A stretch of 64,000 nt of DNA from Mycobacterium sp. 1245805.9 (GCF_001672915.1 NZ_LZKR01000057.1:1-64000), one strand, 5' to 3'. Counted from the first letter of the stretch, positions 21,540-30,589 are shown. Notes: generated from the sequence alone by a model not told the origin. Made by a program: numbers and translations.

Positions 21540-23060
21540 GTGATCACTTTGGACCGCTTGGTCAACGTGCTGGGGGGTTACGGGGTCAGGTTGCGATGGT
21601 CTTCGGTGCCCAGGTCGACAGAACTGCGCAGCGTGGTGATTCACGAGTCGACCGCCGAGCGTCCGCCCGTGGGCGACGTGTTGCTGGCGATCGGGGCCGG
21701 CTCCCCGCAGGAAGCCGTTGACTGGGCCGCGTCCGCCCGCGCGGTGGTGCTGTTGACGCGCGGCGACGAGGCGCCGACGCCGTCCGACGGCGGTGCCGAG
21801 CCCGGCGCGGTGATGGTGCTCGACCCGTCGGTGTCGTGGAGCGAGGTCGCCGCGGTGGTCTACGGGCTGGTGCTGGAGGGCCGCGAAACCGAATCCGGGC
21901 GCGGGCCAACGGATTTGTTCGCGCTGGCCGACAGTCTGGCCGAGTCGACCGGCGGTGCCGTGACGATCGAGGACGGGCGGTTGCGGCTGCTGGCGTATTC
22001 GCGGCCGCAGCAGCACGCCGACCCGGCGCGCGTCGAGACCATCCTGGGCCGTCAGACCCCCGAGCGCCTGCGGGCGTTCTTCGAGGCGCGGGGTGTGTTC
22101 GCGCACCTGGCCGCGTCCGACGACCCGGTGTTCGTCGGCGCCGACGCGGAACACGGCCTGACCGGGCGCATGGTGGTCGCGGCGCGTTCCGGGCGGGAGC
22201 TGCTGGGTTCGGTGTGGGTGGCCTGCCCGGCCCCGTTGGACGGCGCCGAGCGGGACGCGCTGACGGACGGCGCCCACACGGTGGCCCTGCATCTGCTGCG
22301 CTCCCGAGCCAGCGCGGACCTGGAGCGCCAGGTCGAATCCGAGCTGGTGATTCGGTTGTTGGAGGGCACCATCGAGGCCGCGACGCTGGCCAGCCGACTG
22401 GGCCTGTCGCGCGGACCGCTGCGCGTGATCGCGCTGCAGGCGGTTGTCGACGGCGAACGCGACGCCGCGCTGCTGTTGGCGTTCGAGCGCGCCACTGCCG
22501 GGTTCGGCTGGTCACGGCCCGGCCGCAGCGCGCTGGCCGGAAACACCGTCTACACCCTCCTTCCCGGCGAACGGGCGGACGCGGCGCGGCGCTGGGTCAG
22601 CGACCTCACGGCGGCCATGCCCGAAGCCGTGGGCGTCACGGCCGGCATCAGTGGGCCGGCCGACGTGGCGGTCCTGGCCGCCGCGCGCCGGGAGGCCGAC
22701 GAGTGCCTGGCGCTGCACGAATCGCGCGGCGGGGTGCCGCCGGCGTACGACGAGGCGTGGGACGAGATCCTGCTGCAGCGGCTGCGCACCGCGGCGCGAG
22801 CCGGTCGGTTGCCGGACCGTGGTCCGGTCGCCGATCTGCGTCGCCACGACCGGGCCAACGCGACGGACTATGTCGCCACGCTTCGGGCCTGGTTGGAGGC
22901 CCAGGGTGACCCGGTGCGCGCGGGTGAGCGGCTGGGGGTGCACGAGAACACCGTCCGATACCGACTGCGCAAGATGGCCGAGATCACCAACCTGCCGCTG
23001 GACGACGCCAAGAAGCGGTTGGCCATGACGATCGAGTTGGCCGCCACCGACACGGACTGA
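21540..23060 (+). CDS. PucR/CdaR-type transcriptional regulator
   Basis: 506 residues, GTG start with GGGGAG upstream. The N-terminal 130 residues resemble a PucR ligand-sensing region (AIGAGSPQEAVDWAASARAV). A GAF-like middle (GGAVTIEDGRLRLLAYS; GRMVVAARSGRELLGSVWV) precedes a GGDEF-like segment. The C terminus has the HTH_30 helix-turn-helix GERLGVHENTVRYRLRKMAE. Such regulators control purine, amino-acid or polyamine catabolism; the ligand here is unknown. It follows the Rv2532c-like gene by 15 bp and may share its transcript. Confidence 0.85.
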   Translation: MITLDRLVNVLGGYGVRLRWSSVPRSTELRSVVIHESTAERPPVGDVLLAIGAGSPQEAVDWAASARAVVLLTRGDEAPTPSDGGAEPGAVMVLDPSVSWSEVAAVVYGLVLEGRETESGRGPTDLFALADSLAESTGGAVTIEDGRLRLLAYSRPQQHADPARVETILGRQTPERLRAFFEARGVFAHLAASDDPVFVGADAEHGLTGRMVVAARSGRELLGSVWVACPAPLDGAERDALTDGAHTVALHLLRSRASADLERQVESELVIRLLEGTIEAATLASRLGLSRGPLRVIALQAVVDGERDAALLLAFERATAGFGWSRPGRSALAGNTVYTLLPGERADAARRWVSDLTAAMPEAVGVTAGISGPADVAVLAAARREADECLALHESRGGVPPAYDEAWDEILLQRLRTAARAGRLPDRGPVADLRRHDRANATDYVATLRAWLEAQGDPVRAGERLGVHENTVRYRLRKMAEITNLPLDDAKKRLAMTIELAATDTD

Positions 23061-23190
23061 GGAGTCGCCGCACTGTCGGAACGCGACAATGCGCGCCGGC
23101 CTTGTTGTCCGGCCAGTGCAAAGCCTTTGGCCGCCACCGACCGCACCATGGAGTTGTCAACCAATGCCCCGGTTTTGAGGTGACCGTCCC

Positions 23191-23793
23191 ATGACTACTC
23201 CGCGCCCCGACGAGATGGAAACGCTCGGGGTTCCCGCGCGCGTGCCGCCGCTGCTCGCGCGGCTGCTCGGCCTGAATCCGTTGGTGCGCACCGCCGACCG
23301 CGTCGAAGCGTTGCTTCTGGTGTTCGCGTTCGTGGTGTCGATCGTCGCCCTGCCCGTCGCCGCGGCCGTCGGGACCGCGGTCCACGACTCCCGCAGCCGC
23401 GTCTACGCCGCGCAGGCGCAGACCCACCAGAAGGTCACCGCGACCGTCACCGGGAACAGCGACGCCGACCGGAAGCTCTCCAGCGCGAGGGTCGCCGCGC
23501 CGGCGCGCTGGGTCGTCGAGGGGACCGAACGCACCGGCCTGGTCGTCGTCGAGCGGAACGCCAAACCCGGTGACCGCGTGGATATTTGGGTCGACGAGCA
23601 AGGTATGCCGGTCGGCAAGCCGGTGTTTTCCGCAGTGGACGAGGCCGTGGCGACCGGGACGGCCATCTGGTTCGGCGTCGTCATCGGGGCGGCGGTGCTG
23701 TTCGGGATGGCGCGCATCCTCATTGACCGCAAGCGCCACGCCGGCTGGCAGCGCGACTTCGACCGCATGGTCGGCGAGCGCACCGCCGAATAG
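23191..23793 (+). CDS. Rv1733c-like two-helix membrane protein
   Basis: 200 residues. Shares with Rv1733c (a DosR-regulon antigen) the order NPLVRTADRVEALLL, a first helix (FAFVVSIVALPVAAAVGTAV), HDSRSRVYAAQAQT, PARWVVEGTERTG, GDRVDIWVDEQG and a second helix followed by a basic WQRDFD tail. The region between helices is extracytoplasmic. Function unknown. I could not find a convincing DosR box in the 130 bp upstream, so hypoxic control is unproven. Confidence 0.82.
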   Translation: MTTPRPDEMETLGVPARVPPLLARLLGLNPLVRTADRVEALLLVFAFVVSIVALPVAAAVGTAVHDSRSRVYAAQAQTHQKVTATVTGNSDADRKLSSARVAAPARWVVEGTERTGLVVVERNAKPGDRVDIWVDEQGMPVGKPVFSAVDEAVATGTAIWFGVVIGAAVLFGMARILIDRKRHAGWQRDFDRMVGERTAE

Positions 23794-23906
23794 CCCACGC
23801 ACTACCCACTTCTCAGACCTGCCCCCCGCGGGCGCCGAGTCGTCAGGGGCGGTTGCCCCGCCGCGGCCCGTCCCTGACGACAACTACCTGGAAATGAAGG
23901 AGATCG

Positions 23907-24374
23907 ATGAAAATGCGCGACCAACAAGGAATTTGCCTGACCCGACAGGAGTACGGCCGGCTGCTGAGCGAGCTCACGGCGCTGCGCTCGCGGCGCAGTA
24001 TCGAAGTGCCGGACGACTTCATGGATTACGACGCCAACCGGATCGCCCGCTACTCGGCGCGCCGGGCCCGCATCCGTGCGATCGAGGACCTGTTGGCGCG
24101 CGCAATCGTGGCGGACGACACCGCCGGGAACACCGCCGAGCCGGGCATGACCGTCACCATCCGCTACGAGGACAGCGGCGAGACGGAAACGTTTCGACTG
24201 GGCCGGTACGGCGCCAAAGACGGCGACACCAAGGTGTACTCGACGCTGTCGCCGCTGGGCCGCGCGATCGCCGGAGCCCGTCCGGGGGAACGGCGGGTCT
24301 ACTCGATTCCCGACGGCGCCAACCTGATCGTGACGCTGATCAGCGCGGAGCCCGACGTCGCCGTGGTCGCATGA
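23907..24374 (+). CDS. GreA/GreB C-terminal-domain-like protein
   Basis: 155 residues, ATG preceded by AAGGAG at optimal spacing. The N-terminal half is a helical, basic stretch (TRQEYGRLLSELTALRSRR) and the C-terminal half resembles the FKBP-like domain of Gre factors: PGMTVTIRYEDSGETETFRLG, then SPLGRAIAGARPGERRVYSIP. The acidic coiled-coil tip needed for RNA cleavage by true GreA is not obvious, so it may be a secondary-channel binder of RNA polymerase rather than a cleavage factor. The stop overlaps a 33-residue membrane peptide gene. Confidence 0.8.
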   Translation: MKMRDQQGICLTRQEYGRLLSELTALRSRRSIEVPDDFMDYDANRIARYSARRARIRAIEDLLARAIVADDTAGNTAEPGMTVTIRYEDSGETETFRLGRYGAKDGDTKVYSTLSPLGRAIAGARPGERRVYSIPDGANLIVTLISAEPDVAVVA

Positions 24375-24472
24375 TCTTCGAACTGGTCGACCCGGTGGCC
24401 ACGCTGTTCCTTTTGGTCGCGGCGGTCTGGCTCGTCGCGGCCGTCGGGTACGGCAAAACGGACCGCCGATAA
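24371..24472 (+). CDS. 33-residue single-helix membrane peptide
   Basis: ATG at 24371 lies in the stop of the GreA-like gene (ATGA). The frame encodes MIFELVDPVATLFLLVAAV, continues hydrophobic for about 23 residues and ends with a KTDRR tail and TAA. The ATGA coupling, a clean transmembrane segment and a positive-inside tail support it as a real small protein. No family is recognised. Confidence 0.55.
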   Translation: MIFELVDPVATLFLLVAAVWLVAAVGYGKTDRR

Positions 24473-24498
24473 TCATTCCGCCCGCGGCAAAGCCGGGC

Positions 24499-24510
24499 CA
24501 CAATGGCCAG
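24499..24510 (+). promoter_or_regulatory. -10 element of a leaderless-type promoter for the decarboxylase
   Basis: CACAAT at 24499-24504 lies six bases before the ATG at 24511. There is no ribosome site, so transcription may start at the start codon. Confidence 0.35.
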
Positions 24511-27366
24511 ATGGATCGAAACAGCGCCCGCCCGCGGCGACTTCGCGTGTCCGCGCTCGCGGCGGTCGCCAACCCGTCGTACACGCGTGTCGACACCTGG
24601 AACCTGCTCGACGACGCCTGCCGTCACCTGCGCGACGTCGACCTCGCCGGCCTGGACAAGACGCACGACATCGCCCGGGTGAAGCGCCTCATGGACCGCA
24701 TCGCCGCCTACGAGCGGTACTGGCTGTACCCCGGCGCCGCCAACCTCGCGACGTTTCGCGCCCACCTGGAGGGCCTTTCGACGGTGCGCCTCAGCGAGGA
24801 GGTGTCGCTGGCGGTGCGGCTGCTGAGCGAATACGGCGACCGCGCCGGGCTCTTCGATACCACCGCGTCGCTGGCCGAGCAGGAGCTGGTCGCCCAGGCC
24901 AAACAGCAGCAGTTCTACACCGTGCTGCTCGCCGACGACGCCCCGTCGACGGCCCCCGACAGCCTGGCCGAGTGCCTGCGGGCGCTGCGCAACACGTCCG
25001 ACGACGTGCAGTACGAGCTGCTCGTCGTGAGCAGCATCGAGGACGCCATCACCGCCGTCGCGCTGAACGGCGAGATCCAGGCGGCGATCATCCGCCACGA
25101 CCTACCGCTGCGCTCCCACGACCGGGTGCCGCTGATGAACACGCTGCTGGGCGCCGTCGACGACGACGACGCGCTGACGACGGACACGCAGGACTGGGTC
25201 GAATGCGCCGAGTGGATGCGCGAGCTCCGCCCGCACATCGACCTGTACCTGCTCACCGACGAGTCGATCGCCGCGGAGACCGAGGACGAACCCGACGTCT
25301 ACGACCGAACGTTCTACCGGCTCAACGACGTCACCGACCTGAACAGCACCGTGCTCGCGGGCCTGCGAAACCGTTTCGCCACACCGTTTTTCGACGCCCT
25401 GTGCGCCTACGCGGGCGCCCCGGTGGGCCAGTTCCATGCGCTGCCCGTTGCGCGGGGCGCCAGCATCTTCAACTCAAAGTCCCTGCAGGACATGGGGGAG
25501 TTCTACGGCCGCAATATCTTCATGGCCGAGACCTCGAGCACCTCAGGGGGATTGGACTCGCTGCTGGACCCGCACGGCAACATCAAGAAGGCGATGGACA
25601 AGGCCGCGGTGACCTGGAACGCCAACCACACCTACTTCGTCACCAACGGGACGTCGACCGCCAACAAGATCGTCGTGCAGGCGCTGACCCGACCGGGCGA
25701 CATCGTTCTCATCGACCGCAACTGCCACAAGTCGCACCACTACGGCCTGGTGCTGGCCGGGGCCTACCCGCTGTACCTGGACGCCTACCCGCTGCCCGAA
25801 TACGCGATCTACGGGGCCGTGTCGCTGCACACGATCAAAAAGGCGCTGCTGGACCTGGAGGCGGCCGGCCAGCTGGACCGGGTGCGCATGCTGCTGCTCA
25901 CCAACTGCACGTTCGACGGCGTCGTGTACAACCCGCGCCGGGTGATGGAGGAGGTGCTGGCGATCAAGCCGGACATCTGCTTCTTGTGGGACGAGGCGTG
26001 GTACGCGTTCGCCACCGCGGTGCCGTGGGCGCGCCAGCGCACCGCGATGGTGTCCGCGGAACGCCTCGAGCAGATGCTGGTGTCGCCGGAATACGCTGCG
26101 GAATACCGGGATTGGGCCGCATCCATGGAAGGCGTGGACCGCTCCGAGTGGGTCGATCGCCGGCTGCTGCCCGACCCCGCCCGCGCGCGGGTCCGCGTCT
26201 ACGCGACGCACTCCACGCACAAGTCGCTCTCGGCGTTCCGGCAGGCGTCGATGGTCCACGTCCGCGACCAGGACTTCAAGGCGCTCACCCGCGACGCGTT
26301 CGTCGAGGCGTTCTTGACGCACACCTCGACGTCGCCGAATCAGCAGCTGCTGGCGTCGCTGGACCTGGCCCGCCGGCAGGTCGACATCGAGGGCTTCGAG
26401 CTGGTCCGCAACGTCTACAACATGGCGCTGGTCTTTCGGCACCGCGTCCGCAAGGACCGGCTGATCGGCAAGTGGTTCCGCATCCTGGACGAATCCGACC
26501 TGGTGCCCGACGAGTTCCGCACGTCGTCCGTCAGCTCCTACCGCGAGGTTCGCCAGGGCGCCCTGGCCGAGTGGAACGAGGCGTGGCGGTCGGACCAGTT
26601 CGTGCTGGACGCGACGCGGGTGACCCTGTTCATCGGCAAGACCGGCATGAACGGCTACGACTTCCGCGAGAAGATCCTGATGGAGCGGTTCGGAATTCAG
26701 ATCAACAAGACGTCCATCAACAGCGTGCTGCTGATCTTCACCATCGGGGTCACCTGGTCGAGCGTGCACTACCTGCTCGACGTGCTGCGGCGCATCGCGA
26801 CCGACTTCGAGCGCAGCCAGAGCATCGGTGGCAAGGACGACCGCGCCCTGCAGCAGCGCCGGGTCGAGGAGATCACCGAGGACCTGCCGCACCTCCCGGA
26901 TTTCAGCGAGTTCGACATGGCGTTCCGCCCCGTCGACGCCTGCATGTTCGGCGACATGCGGTCGGCCTTCTACGCCGGATACGAGGAGTCGGACCGCGAG
27001 CACGTGCTGATCGGCATGGCGGGTCGGCGGCTCGCGGAGGGCCGGACGCTGGTGTCCACCACGTTCGTGGTGCCCTACCCGCCGGGTTTCCCGGTGCTGG
27101 TCCCGGGCCAGGTGGTCTCCAAGGAGATCGTCTATTTCCTGGCGCAGCTCGACGTCAAGGAGATCCACGGCTACAACCCCGACCTGGGGTTGTCGGTCTT
27201 CACCGACGCCGCGCTGGCGCGCATGGAGGCCCAGCGCAGCGCGGCGACGGCCGCGGTCGGTTCGGCGTACCCGGCGTTCGAGCTGCCGGCCGACGCGTCG
27301 GCGCGCAACGGCGACAGCGTTACGCGTGGCTCGGGTGGCGTCCCGGACGCTGCGGCAACACGATGA
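24511..27366 (+). CDS. Orn/Lys/Arg-type PLP-dependent decarboxylase (Rv2531c-type)
   Basis: 951 residues. The N-terminal 300 residues form a CheY-like wing domain plus extension (YTVLLADDAPS; ELLVVSSIEDAITA). The fold-type-I PLP core follows, with FVTNGTSTANKIVVQ, DRNCHKSHHYG, LWDEAWYAFA and the Schiff-base lysine of ATHSTHKSLSAFRQ at residue 571. The C-terminal domain contains VPYPPGFPVLVPGQ. The exact amino acid substrate is not established; arginine, ornithine or lysine are candidates. The last 47 bp overlap the convergent COG4705 gene. Confidence 0.92.
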   Translation: MDRNSARPRRLRVSALAAVANPSYTRVDTWNLLDDACRHLRDVDLAGLDKTHDIARVKRLMDRIAAYERYWLYPGAANLATFRAHLEGLSTVRLSEEVSLAVRLLSEYGDRAGLFDTTASLAEQELVAQAKQQQFYTVLLADDAPSTAPDSLAECLRALRNTSDDVQYELLVVSSIEDAITAVALNGEIQAAIIRHDLPLRSHDRVPLMNTLLGAVDDDDALTTDTQDWVECAEWMRELRPHIDLYLLTDESIAAETEDEPDVYDRTFYRLNDVTDLNSTVLAGLRNRFATPFFDALCAYAGAPVGQFHALPVARGASIFNSKSLQDMGEFYGRNIFMAETSSTSGGLDSLLDPHGNIKKAMDKAAVTWNANHTYFVTNGTSTANKIVVQALTRPGDIVLIDRNCHKSHHYGLVLAGAYPLYLDAYPLPEYAIYGAVSLHTIKKALLDLEAAGQLDRVRMLLLTNCTFDGVVYNPRRVMEEVLAIKPDICFLWDEAWYAFATAVPWARQRTAMVSAERLEQMLVSPEYAAEYRDWAASMEGVDRSEWVDRRLLPDPARARVRVYATHSTHKSLSAFRQASMVHVRDQDFKALTRDAFVEAFLTHTSTSPNQQLLASLDLARRQVDIEGFELVRNVYNMALVFRHRVRKDRLIGKWFRILDESDLVPDEFRTSSVSSYREVRQGALAEWNEAWRSDQFVLDATRVTLFIGKTGMNGYDFREKILMERFGIQINKTSINSVLLIFTIGVTWSSVHYLLDVLRRIATDFERSQSIGGKDDRALQQRRVEEITEDLPHLPDFSEFDMAFRPVDACMFGDMRSAFYAGYEESDREHVLIGMAGRRLAEGRTLVSTTFVVPYPPGFPVLVPGQVVSKEIVYFLAQLDVKEIHGYNPDLGLSVFTDAALARMEAQRSAATAAVGSAYPAFELPADASARNGDSVTRGSGGVPDAAATR

Positions 27367-28087
27367 CCAACGCGACGACGATCGCCGCGATCACCGCCGA
27401 CGCCAGGGGGCGGCTCAGCGCGAGGCCGCCGTCCGCGACCGGCTTGTCGATGAAGTCGCCGACAGTGGCGCCCAGCGGCCTGGTGAGGATGAAGGCCACC
27501 CAGAACAGGGCGACGCGCGAAATGCCGGTCCAGTAGTACAGGGCCACGACCACGAGCAGCGCCGCGCCGAACACCAGCGCGCCGCGTTCATAGCCGAATC
27601 CGCGGGTGTCGGCGAGCCAATCGCCGAGCGCGGTGCCGAGCGTCTGCGAGAACGTGATGGTGGCCCAGTAGAACGCCTCGACCTTCGGCGTCGAAACGGT
27701 GCTCACCGACACCGTGCCCTGCGTCCAGCGCCAGAGCCCCAGGGTCGCCACGAGGAGACCCAAAAGCAGCAGCGATCCGCCCGTGTAGCCGATCCCCAGT
27801 TGTCGGTCGGCGAAATCGGCCAGCGTCGTCCCGAACGTCGTCGAGGCCACGATGGTGGCCCAGTACAGGCTCGCGTGGAATTGCTTGGCGAAGATCTGCG
27901 CGGCGACCAGCACGACGAGCGCGACCCCGAACAGGGTGACCCCCGCGGCGTAGCCCCAATTCAGCGTCATCGTGACGGTGTCGCCGCCCGTCTCGCCCAG
28001 CGTCGTCGCCAGGATCTTGATCACCCAGAAGCCCAGGGTGACCGCCGGCACCTTGGTCAGTGCGTGTTTGGCAGCGTCATCAGTCAC
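27320..28087 (-). CDS. COG4705-type multi-helix membrane protein
   Basis: 255 residues with about seven or eight hydrophobic helices. The repeated motif ATTLGETGGD, STTFGTTLADFAD, SQTLGTALGDWLAD and TRPLGATVGDFIDKP shows four internal repeats of a G-x-T-x-G-D type core. This suggests two- or four-fold duplication around a conserved acidic residue. The family is uncharacterised. The acidic residues in helices hint at ion or cation transport, an inference. It overlaps the 3' end of the decarboxylase tail-to-tail by 47 bp. Confidence 0.85.
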   Translation of the reverse strand: MTDDAAKHALTKVPAVTLGFWVIKILATTLGETGGDTVTMTLNWGYAAGVTLFGVALVVLVAAQIFAKQFHASLYWATIVASTTFGTTLADFADRQLGIGYTGGSLLLLGLLVATLGLWRWTQGTVSVSTVSTPKVEAFYWATITFSQTLGTALGDWLADTRGFGYERGALVFGAALLVVVALYYWTGISRVALFWVAFILTRPLGATVGDFIDKPVADGGLALSRPLASAVIAAIVVALVIVLPQRPGRHPSHA

Positions 28088-28206
28088 GGGGTCGATCCTC
28101 CCACGGAACCCGGGCGGAGAAACAATGCTAGATGCCAGGTATGAATTACCTTAATTTTCAATAAGTTTGGGCCGCCTCGACGCCCGGTGCCCACCGAATG
28201 CTGTGG

Positions 28207-28217
28207 CAACATTGTTG
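28207..28217. promoter_or_regulatory. Palindrome CAACATTGTTG next to the MFS start
   Basis: An 11-bp palindrome ends two bases before the MFS start codon, in an AT-richer divergent region (28088-28218). It could be a repressor site covering the transcription start. No regulator gene is adjacent. Confidence 0.35.
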
Positions 28218-28218
28218 A

Positions 28219-29439
28219 ATGGGTGCGCGGTGGTCGATCATGGCCGTCTCGTTGGGGGTGACGGCGACGTCCTTCCTTTTCATCAACGGCGTGGCGTTCC
28301 TGATTCCCTCGCTCGAGTCGCGCCGCGGCATGTCGCTGCCCACGGCCGTCCTGCTGTCGTCGATGCCCAGCTGGGGCATGGTGGTCACGCTGGTCTTCTG
28401 GGGATACGTGCTGGACCGGGTCGGCGAGCGCACCGTGCTCACGGCGGGCTCGGTGCTGACGGCGGCCGCGGCCTACGCCGCCGCGTCGGCCCATTCGGTG
28501 CTCATGATCGGTGTGTTCCTGTTCATCGGCGGGATGGCCGCGGCGAGTTGCAACACCGCCGGCGGCCGGCTGGTGTCGGCCTGGTTCCCGCCGCGGCAGC
28601 GAGGCCTGGCGATGGGCATCCGCCAAACCGCGCAACCGTTGGGAATTGCCTTGGGGGCGTTGGTGATACCGGAGCTGTCCGAAAGCGGCCCGCACCGGGG
28701 ACTGATGTTCCTCGCGGTGATGTGCACGATCGCGGCGGTGGCCAGCGCGATCGGAATCGCCGATCCGCCAAGGAAACCCCGCGCGGCGGCGGCCGTGGAG
28801 GACCTCGCCAGCCCCTATCTCGGCTCGTTCGTGCTGTGGCGGATCCACGCGGCGGCCGGGCTGCTGATGATCCCGCAGACGGTGACCGTGACGTTCATGC
28901 TGGTGTGGCTGATGGACCGCCACGGCTGGTCGGTGGCGGCCGCGGGCGGCCTGGTCACCCTCACCCAGGTGCTGGGCGCCGCGGGCCGAATTGCGGTGGG
29001 CCGCTGGTCGGATCGCGTCGGCTCGCGGATGCGCCCGGTCCGCGCGATCGCCATTGCCGCCGCGGTGGCCCTGTTCGTGCTCGCCCTCACCGACGGCACG
29101 GGTTCGGGGTACGCCGTGCTGATGATGGTCGCCGTCTCGGTGCTCGCGGTCCTGGACAACGGGTTGGAGGCCACCGCGATCACGGAGTTCGCCGGGCCGT
29201 TCTGGAGCGGACGCGCTCTGGGCCTGCAGAACACCACGCAGCGGCTGATGGCCGCGGGCGGGCCGCCGCTGTTCGGCGCGGTGATCGCGGCGGCCGAATA
29301 CCCGGCGGCCTGGGCGCTGTGCGGGTTGTTCCCGCTGGCGGCGGCGGCGCTGGTGCCCACCGGGTTGGTGCCGCCCGGCCTGGACAACCGGCCGCCGCCA
29401 CCGCCGGAGCGAGAACTGGCCGGCGCTTCGCGAGCGTAA
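28219..29439 (+). CDS. Major facilitator superfamily transporter
   Basis: 406 residues with twelve hydrophobic helices. The MFS loop 2-3 motif is recognisable as GYVLDRVGERTVL and is repeated in the second half as GRWSDRVGSRMRPV. The helix-5 region reads GIRQTAQPLGIALGALV. A short charged linker at about residues 185-200 separates the halves. Monocarboxylate or drug efflux are both possible; the substrate cannot be read from sequence. Its neighbour, the GntR-led cluster, starts 176 bp downstream and need not be related. Confidence 0.88.
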   Translation: MGARWSIMAVSLGVTATSFLFINGVAFLIPSLESRRGMSLPTAVLLSSMPSWGMVVTLVFWGYVLDRVGERTVLTAGSVLTAAAAYAAASAHSVLMIGVFLFIGGMAAASCNTAGGRLVSAWFPPRQRGLAMGIRQTAQPLGIALGALVIPELSESGPHRGLMFLAVMCTIAAVASAIGIADPPRKPRAAAAVEDLASPYLGSFVLWRIHAAAGLLMIPQTVTVTFMLVWLMDRHGWSVAAAGGLVTLTQVLGAAGRIAVGRWSDRVGSRMRPVRAIAIAAAVALFVLALTDGTGSGYAVLMMVAVSVLAVLDNGLEATAITEFAGPFWSGRALGLQNTTQRLMAAGGPPLFGAVIAAAEYPAAWALCGLFPLAAAALVPTGLVPPGLDNRPPPPPERELAGASRA

Positions 29440-29584
29440 TTTTTGCTCACCGGGATCGCAAAGACGCTGCCGTGCGTCAGGTGGCGCAATAGGGCGGTGG
29501 GGGCGGCTTTTGGCTGGTCGCCGCCGAATCTCGCCCGGCGCAATGCCTCGATGCGGTCCCGGGGTCCGCATTTCGCGGCCCCGG

Positions 29585-29601
29585 GCGGCCCGCCGGGCCG
29601 C
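29585..29601. promoter_or_regulatory. Palindrome upstream of gntR -10, candidate operator
   Basis: GCGGCCC-GCC-GGGCCGC, 7-bp perfect arms with a 3-bp centre, ends two bases before the probable -10 element. Its position suits autoregulation by the GntR protein, though GC-rich symmetry arises easily by chance. Confidence 0.35.
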
Positions 29602-29603
29602 GT

Positions 29604-29615
29604 TAGCGTGACGGC
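29604..29615 (+). promoter_or_regulatory. -10 element of a leaderless promoter for the gntR-fdx-ABC-flavoprotein operon
   Basis: TAGCGT at 29604-29609 is six bases before GTG 29616 and there is no ribosome site, so the six-gene transcript probably begins on the gntR start codon. Confidence 0.5.
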
Positions 29616-30365
29616 GTGGCGCAACCAGTACCGATTCGCGGACCCCTCGATGGCTCCCGATCCGACCGTGCCCGCCGGGTGGCCGACGTGTTGCGCCAGC
29701 AGATCCACGCCGGCGCGTACCCCGACGCGCTGCCGGCCGAGCACGAGCTGGCGGCCGAATTCGCCGTGTCGCGCAACACCGTTCGCGAGGCGCTGGCGGT
29801 CCTGAAAAACGAGGGACTGATCGACCGCGGGCCCAAGGTCGGCACCCACGTCGCCCAGCGCAAGTACGCCCACGGCCTGGACGCGCTGCTGGGGCTCAAG
29901 GAGACGTTCAAACACCTCGGCGAGGTGCGCAACGAGGTGCGCGCCGCCATGCCGGTGACCGCCCCGCCGTCGGTGGCCCGCCGGCTCGGGCTGGAGCCGG
30001 GCGAGCAGGCCGTGTTCGTCGAGCGGCTGCGATACCTCGGCGACCTGCCGCTCAGCCTCGACCTGACCTACCTGGCCCCGGACATCGGCACCCGGATCCT
30101 GGACTATCCGCTGGAGACCAACGACATCTTCGCGCTCATCGAGGAGGTGAGCGGGCAGCGGCTCGGCTCGGCGTCGCTGGCGCTGGAGGCCATCCCCGCC
30201 GACGCGCACTCCGCGGCCACGCTGCAGGTGCCCGACGGGGCGGCGCTGCTCATGCTGGAGCGGCTCACCAGCCTCGACGACGGCAGACCCGTCGACCTGG
30301 AGTACATCCGGATGCGCGGCGATCGAATCACCATGCAGGGCAGTCTGATTAGGAGCAAGCCATGA
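29616..30365 (+). CDS. GntR/HutC-family regulator
   Basis: 249 residues. N-terminal winged helix: RRVADVLRQQIHAGAYPDAL, PAEHELAAEFAVSRNTVREAL and NEGLIDRGPKVGTHVA are the classic GntR signature. The C-terminal UTRA effector domain contains LGLEPGEQAVFVERLRYL and ends with LEYIRMRGDRI. As first gene of the operon it probably senses the imported compound or its product. The TGA overlaps the ferredoxin ATG. Confidence 0.9.
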   Translation: MAQPVPIRGPLDGSRSDRARRVADVLRQQIHAGAYPDALPAEHELAAEFAVSRNTVREALAVLKNEGLIDRGPKVGTHVAQRKYAHGLDALLGLKETFKHLGEVRNEVRAAMPVTAPPSVARRLGLEPGEQAVFVERLRYLGDLPLSLDLTYLAPDIGTRILDYPLETNDIFALIEEVSGQRLGSASLALEAIPADAHSAATLQVPDGAALLMLERLTSLDDGRPVDLEYIRMRGDRITMQGSLIRSKP

Positions 30366-30589
30366 CGCTGGTCAACAACCGCGCCGACGTGCCCGTCACG
30401 ATCGACGAGTCGCTGTGCATCGACGGCTGCACGCTGTGCGTCGAGGTCTGCCCGCTCGACGCGCTGGCCATCGACCCCGACACCGGCAAGGCCTACATGC
30501 ATGTCGACGAATGCTGGTACTGCGGCCCCTGCGCGGCCCGCTGCCCCACCGGCGCCGTCACCGTCAACATGCCCTACCTCTTACGCTGA
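30362..30589 (+). CDS. 2[4Fe-4S] ferredoxin, AprB-like
   Basis: 75 residues. First cluster cysteines C19-x3-C23-x2-C26-x3-C30-P and second cluster C51-x2-C54-x2-C57-x3-C61-P. The extra residue in the first motif is unusual for a plain bacterial ferredoxin. The DECWYCGPCAARCPTGAVTV stretch resembles the N-terminal ferredoxin part of APS-reductase beta subunits. Likely electron partner of the flavoprotein encoded last in the operon. Starts inside the gntR stop and its own TGA overlaps the next ATG (TGATG). Confidence 0.9.
   Translation: MTLVNNRADVPVTIDESLCIDGCTLCVEVCPLDALAIDPDTGKAYMHVDECWYCGPCAARCPTGAVTVNMPYLLR

Noticed and set aside
23061..23190. DosR box upstream of the Rv1733c-like gene
   Set aside because: No 20-bp palindrome of the GGGAC-N-GTCCC type could be found by eye.
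24972..27536. 854-codon plus-strand frame inside the decarboxylase
   Set aside because: Out-of-frame reading of an intact PLP enzyme with low-complexity Arg/Gly composition.
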